Positions 6,881-9,892 of a stretch of 9,892 bases of DNA are shown piece after piece. Below the pieces are notes generated by a model. That model saw only the letters and a list, made by a program, of their open reading frames with translations. It was not told where the DNA came from and did no database searches. The translations under genes and the position numbers were made by a program. The first letter of the stretch is position 1, and every line of letters starts with the position of its first letter. This stretch comes from Dehalococcoidia bacterium (GTDB taxonomy: Bacteria > Chloroflexota > Dehalococcoidia > Dehalococcoidales > BS750m-G39), in the NCBI GenBank assembly GCA_004375675.1, contig SOKR01000021.1, positions 1-9,892 on the forward strand. Reading direction: 5' to 3'.

Positions 6881-6904
6881 AAGAAAGACGTGGGGTGGGG
6901 AGGC

Positions 6905-6933
6905 TTGACACCTTAAATATGACCGCCTAATAT
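6905..6933 (+). promoter_or_regulatory. Sigma-70 type promoter of the DUF4342 gene
   Basis: A perfect -35 box TTGACA (6905-6910) and a -10 box TAATAT (6928-6933, four of six consensus bases) have the optimal 17-nt spacer. Transcription should start near 6940, so the mRNA leader would be only about 14 nt. Confidence 0.75.
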
Positions 6934-6939
6934 GCCCTC

Positions 6940-6946
6940 AGGAGGT
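6940..6946 (+). promoter_or_regulatory. Strong Shine-Dalgarno site
   Basis: AGGAGGT lies 7 nt before the ATG at 6954 and fixes that start. It coincides with the predicted 5' end of the transcript, so the leader would be barely longer than the SD plus its spacer. Confidence 0.85.
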
Positions 6947-6953
6947 CAGAACT

Positions 6954-7208
6954 ATGGCCAAAACGGAAAAATTCACTATCGACGGGGACAAAGTAGTCGA
7001 GAAGGTCAAGGAGCTCATCCACGAGGGCAACATCAGGAGAGTGCGCATTATTCACGAGGGAAAGACGGTGCTCGAGATTCCGCTATCGGTGGGGGCGCCG
7101 GCGGCGGCAGTAACTATTCTGGTGGCGCCCCTGCTGGCGGCGCTGGGAGCTTTCGCCGCCCTGGTGACCAAGTGCACCATCGAGGTGGAGAAGATAGAGG
7201 AGTCATAA
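6954..7208 (+). CDS. DUF4342 family small protein
   Basis: This 84-residue protein matches my memory of the DUF4342 family. It has an amphipathic N-terminal helix (about 12-25, ending LIHEGN), a strand pair RRVRIIHEGKTVLEIPLSVG (28-47), and a long hydrophobic Ala/Leu-rich segment (about 48-72), then a short acidic tail CTIEVEKIEES. The hydrophobic segment could be a membrane helix or a buried helix. The family's function is unknown to me. In other bacteria related domains sit next to UBA-like or envelope-stress proteins, but I cannot support that here. The gene has its own near-consensus promoter and an AGGAGGT SD, which suggests high expression. It lies 39 nt before polA, which has its own -10 box. 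The length is normal for the family. Confidence 0.85.
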   Translation: MAKTEKFTIDGDKVVEKVKELIHEGNIRRVRIIHEGKTVLEIPLSVGAPAAAVTILVAPLLAALGAFAALVTKCTIEVEKIEES

Positions 7209-7232
7209 GAGCCAGCTTTTTCCCTCACCCTC

Positions 7233-7241
7233 TGTTATAAT
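7233..7241 (+). promoter_or_regulatory. polA extended -10 promoter, predicted leaderless
   Basis: TGTTATAAT is a perfect extended -10 element (TGn plus TATAAT at 7236-7241). No good -35 box lies 16-18 nt upstream, which extended -10 promoters can do without. Six bases (TAGGCT) separate the -10 box from the ATG at 7248, so the predicted +1 is the A of the start codon itself. Confidence 0.65.
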
Positions 7242-7247
7242 TAGGCT

Positions 7248-9892
7248 ATGGAAAAGCCGCTGCTGGTGCTGTTCGACGGCAATGCCTTGCTCCACCGCGC
7301 CTTTCACGCCCTGCCCCCGCTAACGTTACGCAAGAGCGGCGAGATGGTCGGGGCTGTTTACGGCTTCGCCCAGATGCTGCTCAAGGTAGTCAACGAGCTG
7401 AAGCCCAGCCACTACGCCATCGCCTTCGACATGAAGGGGCCTACCTTCCGCCACAAGCTTTTCGACCAGTACAAGGCGCACCGCCCCCCCACCCCGGAGG
7501 AACTGGTGGGGCAACTGGGGCGGGTGAGGGAGCTGGTGGAGGCCTTTAACATCCCGATATTTGAGCTTGAGAGCTATGAAGCCGACGACCTGCTGGGCAC
7601 ATTGAGCCACCAGGCCAGTGACAAGGACGTCGAGACCATCATCGTTACCGGCGACGCCGACGCCATGCAGCTGGTCTCGCCCAAGGTGAAGGTGCTCTAC
7701 CCCAAGCCGAGGCGGGCTTTCAGCGACACCATGCTCTTCGACGAGGCGGCGGTAAAAGAGAAATACGGCGTGACCCCGGAGCAGATTGCCGACCTCAAGG
7801 GGCTGGTGGGCGACCCCTCGGATAATATACCCGGCGTTTCGGGAATCGGCGCCAAGACGGCGGTCAAGCTCATCGGGCAGTTCGGCTCTATCGAGGGAAT
7901 CTACGAGCACATAGATAAGGTGGAGCCGGCTAAACTACAGGCTTTGCTCAAAGAGAACGAAGCCGTCGCCCGCCAGAGCAAAGAATTAGCCACTATCGTT
8001 ACCCAAATGCCGGTCGAGTTGAAGCTCGACGACTGCCGGGTGAGCCAATACGACCGCAATAAAGTGATCGAGCTTCTCCGCGAGCTGGAGTTCGCCAGCC
8101 TGCTGCCCAAATTGCCCCAGACGGAGGGCGGGGCGGTCAGCGTGGCCACCGAGCCGCCGCAGGGGGACTATAAAATCGTCAACAGCGCCGCCGACCTGGA
8201 TAAGCTGATAAAGCGCCTGACGGCGGCTAAAACCTTTGCCTTCGACACCGAGACCACGGGCCTCGACCCGATGTCGGCTTCTCTGGTGGGGGTATCGCTG
8301 TCGGCGGCGGCGGGGGAGTCATATTATATCCCGGTAGGACACATCGGGCTGGATACGATAACGCAGCTGCCTTTAGAAGAGGTTATCGCCAAGCTCAAGC
8401 CGATTTTGGAGGATAAAGACTTAAGCAAGCTGGCGCACAACGGCAAGTACGACATGGCGGTGCTGGCCGAATACGGCGTAACGGTAAACAACCTGAGCTT
8501 TGATTCCATGGTTGCCGCCTATCTTCTGGGGGAGAAGTCGATGGGCTTAAAAGCCCTCGCCTTCGGGCGGCTGGCCGTCGAGATGACGCCTATTGCTGAG
8601 CTTATCGGGGCGGGCAAGAAGCAGATTCCTATGTCCCAGGTGGAAATCGCCCGCACCGCCGACTACGCCTGCGCCGACGCCGACATGACCCTGAGGCTGG
8701 CGGAAATATTTGAGCCAGAGCTTCACCAACAGGGGCTCTGGAAATTGTTTGCCGAGGTCGAGCTGCCCCTGGTGCCGGTGTTGCTGCACATGGAGAGGAA
8801 CGGGGTCGCCCTGGACAGCGGGCTGCTGGGGGAGATGTCGCTGCGGCTGGGCGAGCAGCTAAACAGGGTGGAGAAGGAGATATACGAGAATGTCGGGCAC
8901 CAGTTCAACATCAATTCGCCGCAGCAGTTGAGCCAGGTCCTCTTCGAGGAATTGGGGCTGACGCCCGCCCGCAAGACCAAGGGGGGCTATTCCACTGGCG
9001 CCGCCGTGCTGGAGGAGCTGCTCGGCGTTCACCCCATAGTAGAGTTAATACTGGACTACCGCCAGTTGAGCAAGATAAAGTCGACCTATATCGACGCCCT
9101 GCCCAACTTAATCAACAAGAAGACGGGGCGGCTGCACACCAGCTTCAACCAGACGCGGACGACCACGGGGAGGCTCTCTTCCAGCGAGCCGAATTTGCAG
9201 AATATACCCGTCCGGGGGGAGCTGGGCAAAGAGGTGAGGCGAGCCTTTATCGCGCCGAAGGGGTCGCAGTTGCTTTCCGCCGACTATTCGCAGATTGACC
9301 TGCGCGCCCTGGCCCATCTTTCCCAGGACAAGAGCCTGACCAGCGCCTTCCGCCACGACGAGGATATTCATAGCACCACCGCCGCCCAGGTCTTCGGGGT
9401 GGATCCGTCAAAGGTTACCGCGGAGATGCGGCGGGTGGCTAAAACAGTGAACTTCGGCGTTATCTACGGCATGAGCGAATACGGGCTGGAGCAGGCGACG
9501 GGCTTATCCAGGGAAGAAGCCGCCCAGTTCATTGCCGCCTACTTCGAGAAGTACCCGGGGGTAAAGAGCTACCTGGAAACAACCAAGGAAGAAGCCCGGA
9601 AGACGGGCTACGTCCAGACCATATTGGGGCGGAGGCGGGCTATCCCCGAAATCAACGCCCAGAACCGCCAGGTGCGGGAAGCCGCCGAGAGGATGGCCAT
9701 CAACATGCCGGTGCAGGGCACCTCGGCCGACATCATCAAGGTGGCCATGATTAACCTGGAGCGGGAGATAGCCAAACGCAAACTTGAAAGCAAGATGCTC
9801 CTGCAGGTGCACGACGAGCTTATCTTCGAGGTGCCCGCAGCCGAGGGCAAGGAGATGAAAGAAATCGTTCCCGAACTGATGACCTCGGCCAT
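7248..9892 (+). CDS. polA: DNA polymerase I, partial at 3' end
   Basis: PolA fills gaps and removes RNA primers in replication and repair. The frame stays open from 7248 to the window end (881 codons); alignment with E. coli numbering (offset 26) suggests about 20 residues are missing. The 5' nuclease domain (1-290) has FDGNALLHRAFHAL, YEADD (110-114), TGDADAMQLV (134-143) and the H3TH segment GLVGDPSDNIPG (185-196). The proofreading domain (about 310-500) keeps all carboxylates: DTE (333-335), N398xxxD402 and Y473xxxD477, so it is predicted active. The polymerase domain has R642, motif A DYSQIDLR (679-686), motif B RxxxKTVNFGVIYG (R728, K732, F736, Y740) and motif C VHDE (854-857). Motif A has Asp where E. 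coli has Glu710. The start is chosen by the N-terminal family match; no SD precedes it. Confidence 0.97.
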   Translation, partial: MEKPLLVLFDGNALLHRAFHALPPLTLRKSGEMVGAVYGFAQMLLKVVNELKPSHYAIAFDMKGPTFRHKLFDQYKAHRPPTPEELVGQLGRVRELVEAFNIPIFELESYEADDLLGTLSHQASDKDVETIIVTGDADAMQLVSPKVKVLYPKPRRAFSDTMLFDEAAVKEKYGVTPEQIADLKGLVGDPSDNIPGVSGIGAKTAVKLIGQFGSIEGIYEHIDKVEPAKLQALLKENEAVARQSKELATIVTQMPVELKLDDCRVSQYDRNKVIELLRELEFASLLPKLPQTEGGAVSVATEPPQGDYKIVNSAADLDKLIKRLTAAKTFAFDTETTGLDPMSASLVGVSLSAAAGESYYIPVGHIGLDTITQLPLEEVIAKLKPILEDKDLSKLAHNGKYDMAVLAEYGVTVNNLSFDSMVAAYLLGEKSMGLKALAFGRLAVEMTPIAELIGAGKKQIPMSQVEIARTADYACADADMTLRLAEIFEPELHQQGLWKLFAEVELPLVPVLLHMERNGVALDSGLLGEMSLRLGEQLNRVEKEIYENVGHQFNINSPQQLSQVLFEELGLTPARKTKGGYSTGAAVLEELLGVHPIVELILDYRQLSKIKSTYIDALPNLINKKTGRLHTSFNQTRTTTGRLSSSEPNLQNIPVRGELGKEVRRAFIAPKGSQLLSADYSQIDLRALAHLSQDKSLTSAFRHDEDIHSTTAAQVFGVDPSKVTAEMRRVAKTVNFGVIYGMSEYGLEQATGLSREEAAQFIAAYFEKYPGVKSYLETTKEEARKTGYVQTILGRRRAIPEINAQNRQVREAAERMAINMPVQGTSADIIKVAMINLEREIAKRKLESKMLLQVHDELIFEVPAAEGKEMKEIVPELMTSA

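Larger units (their letters stand above)
6682..6900. repeat. Foldback or multi-hairpin region, possible MITE-like element
   Basis: The left edge has CCCCACACC (6682-6690), TTCCCACCC (6702-6710) and CCACCC (6712-6717). The right edge has their approximate complements in reverse order: GGGTGG (6863-6868), GGGTGGGAA (6874-6882) and GGGGTGGGG (6892-6900). The outermost pair matches at 8 of 9 bases; the other two pairs are exact. Smaller hairpins fill the interior. I found no clear target-site duplication, so it could equally be a low-complexity G/C-skewed regulatory region. Confidence 0.4.
6597..6953. other. Divergent intergenic region between argF and DUF4342 gene
   Basis: This 357-nt stretch has no credible gene. 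It carries the argF promoter at the left and the DUF4342 promoter and SD at the right. Between them lie alternating C-runs and G-runs that form many possible hairpins, including GGGGC-TTC-GCCCC at 6654-6666 and CACCCC/GGGGTG at 6795-6813. None of the hairpins is followed by a T-run, so I do not call a terminator. The base composition is unlike that of the flanking genes. Confidence 0.7.

Noticed and set aside
6682..6900. CRISPR array or confirmed transposable element
   Set aside because: The repeats are inverted and unequal, not regularly spaced direct repeats. No transposase or target-site duplication is visible, so only a tentative foldback call is made.
6932..7240. Plus-strand frame starting at the ATG inside the -10 region
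   Set aside because: It overlaps the DUF4342 gene in another frame, its product is Gly/Ser-rich without motifs, and its ATG lies upstream of the predicted transcription start.
7326..7910. Long open frame on the minus strand inside polA
   Set aside because: It is antisense to well-conserved polA codons, has no recognisable motifs or SD, and open antisense frames are expected in GC-rich genes.
9608..9892. Minus-strand open frame at the right edge
   Set aside because: It is antisense to the polymerase motifs B-C region of polA, which is clearly the coding strand.

Overview
The window is ordinary, GC-rich bacterial chromosome carrying mostly housekeeping genes. The gene complement, the GTTTWG nucleotide-binding loop in GpsA, the small DUF4342-type protein and the GC-rich but fully intact reading frames suggest a member of the Chloroflexota, perhaps Dehalococcoidia. 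That placement is inference from memory of the families and is not proven by the sequence. I see no CRISPR array, transposase, phage gene, tRNA or rRNA.

Layout: (1) Positions 1-151 hold one copy of a dispersed intergenic repeat, then a GC-rich leader with a possible promoter whose spacer is filled by a perfect dyad. (2) dnaJ lies on the plus strand (152-1261). (3) A compact minus-strand block runs from 6596 down to 1268: argF, a two-helix membrane protein of unknown function, a small lipoprotein, der, plsY and gpsA. Gaps are 21, 30, -4, -4 and 3 nt, so this is probably one transcription unit. It converges on dnaJ with only 6 nt between the two stop codons. (4) A 357-nt divergent intergenic region (6597-6953) holds the argF promoter, a dense set of G/C-rich hairpins, a textbook G-quadruplex motif and a near-consensus promoter. 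(5) A DUF4342-type small protein (6954-7208) and polA (from 7248, running off the right edge about 20 codons short of its expected end) lie on the plus strand.

Functional links: GpsA makes sn-glycerol 3-phosphate and PlsY acylates it, so these adjacent genes are consecutive steps of phospholipid synthesis. Der is a ribosome-assembly GTPase. ArgF makes citrulline for arginine synthesis. DnaJ and PolA are general chaperone and DNA repair/replication factors. The two unrecognised genes between argF and der encode envelope proteins, and the lipoprotein stop codon overlaps the der start.

The most interesting signals are regulatory. Both argF and polA have -10 boxes ending 6-7 nt before the ATG, which predicts leaderless mRNAs, while the DUF4342 gene between them has a strong SD placed at the very start of a predicted short leader. 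The 6682-6900 region looks like a foldback element or multi-hairpin regulatory region. Two catalytic-site substitutions also merit checking: Glu to Asp in PolA motif A, and Cys to Asp in the ArgF HCLP motif.
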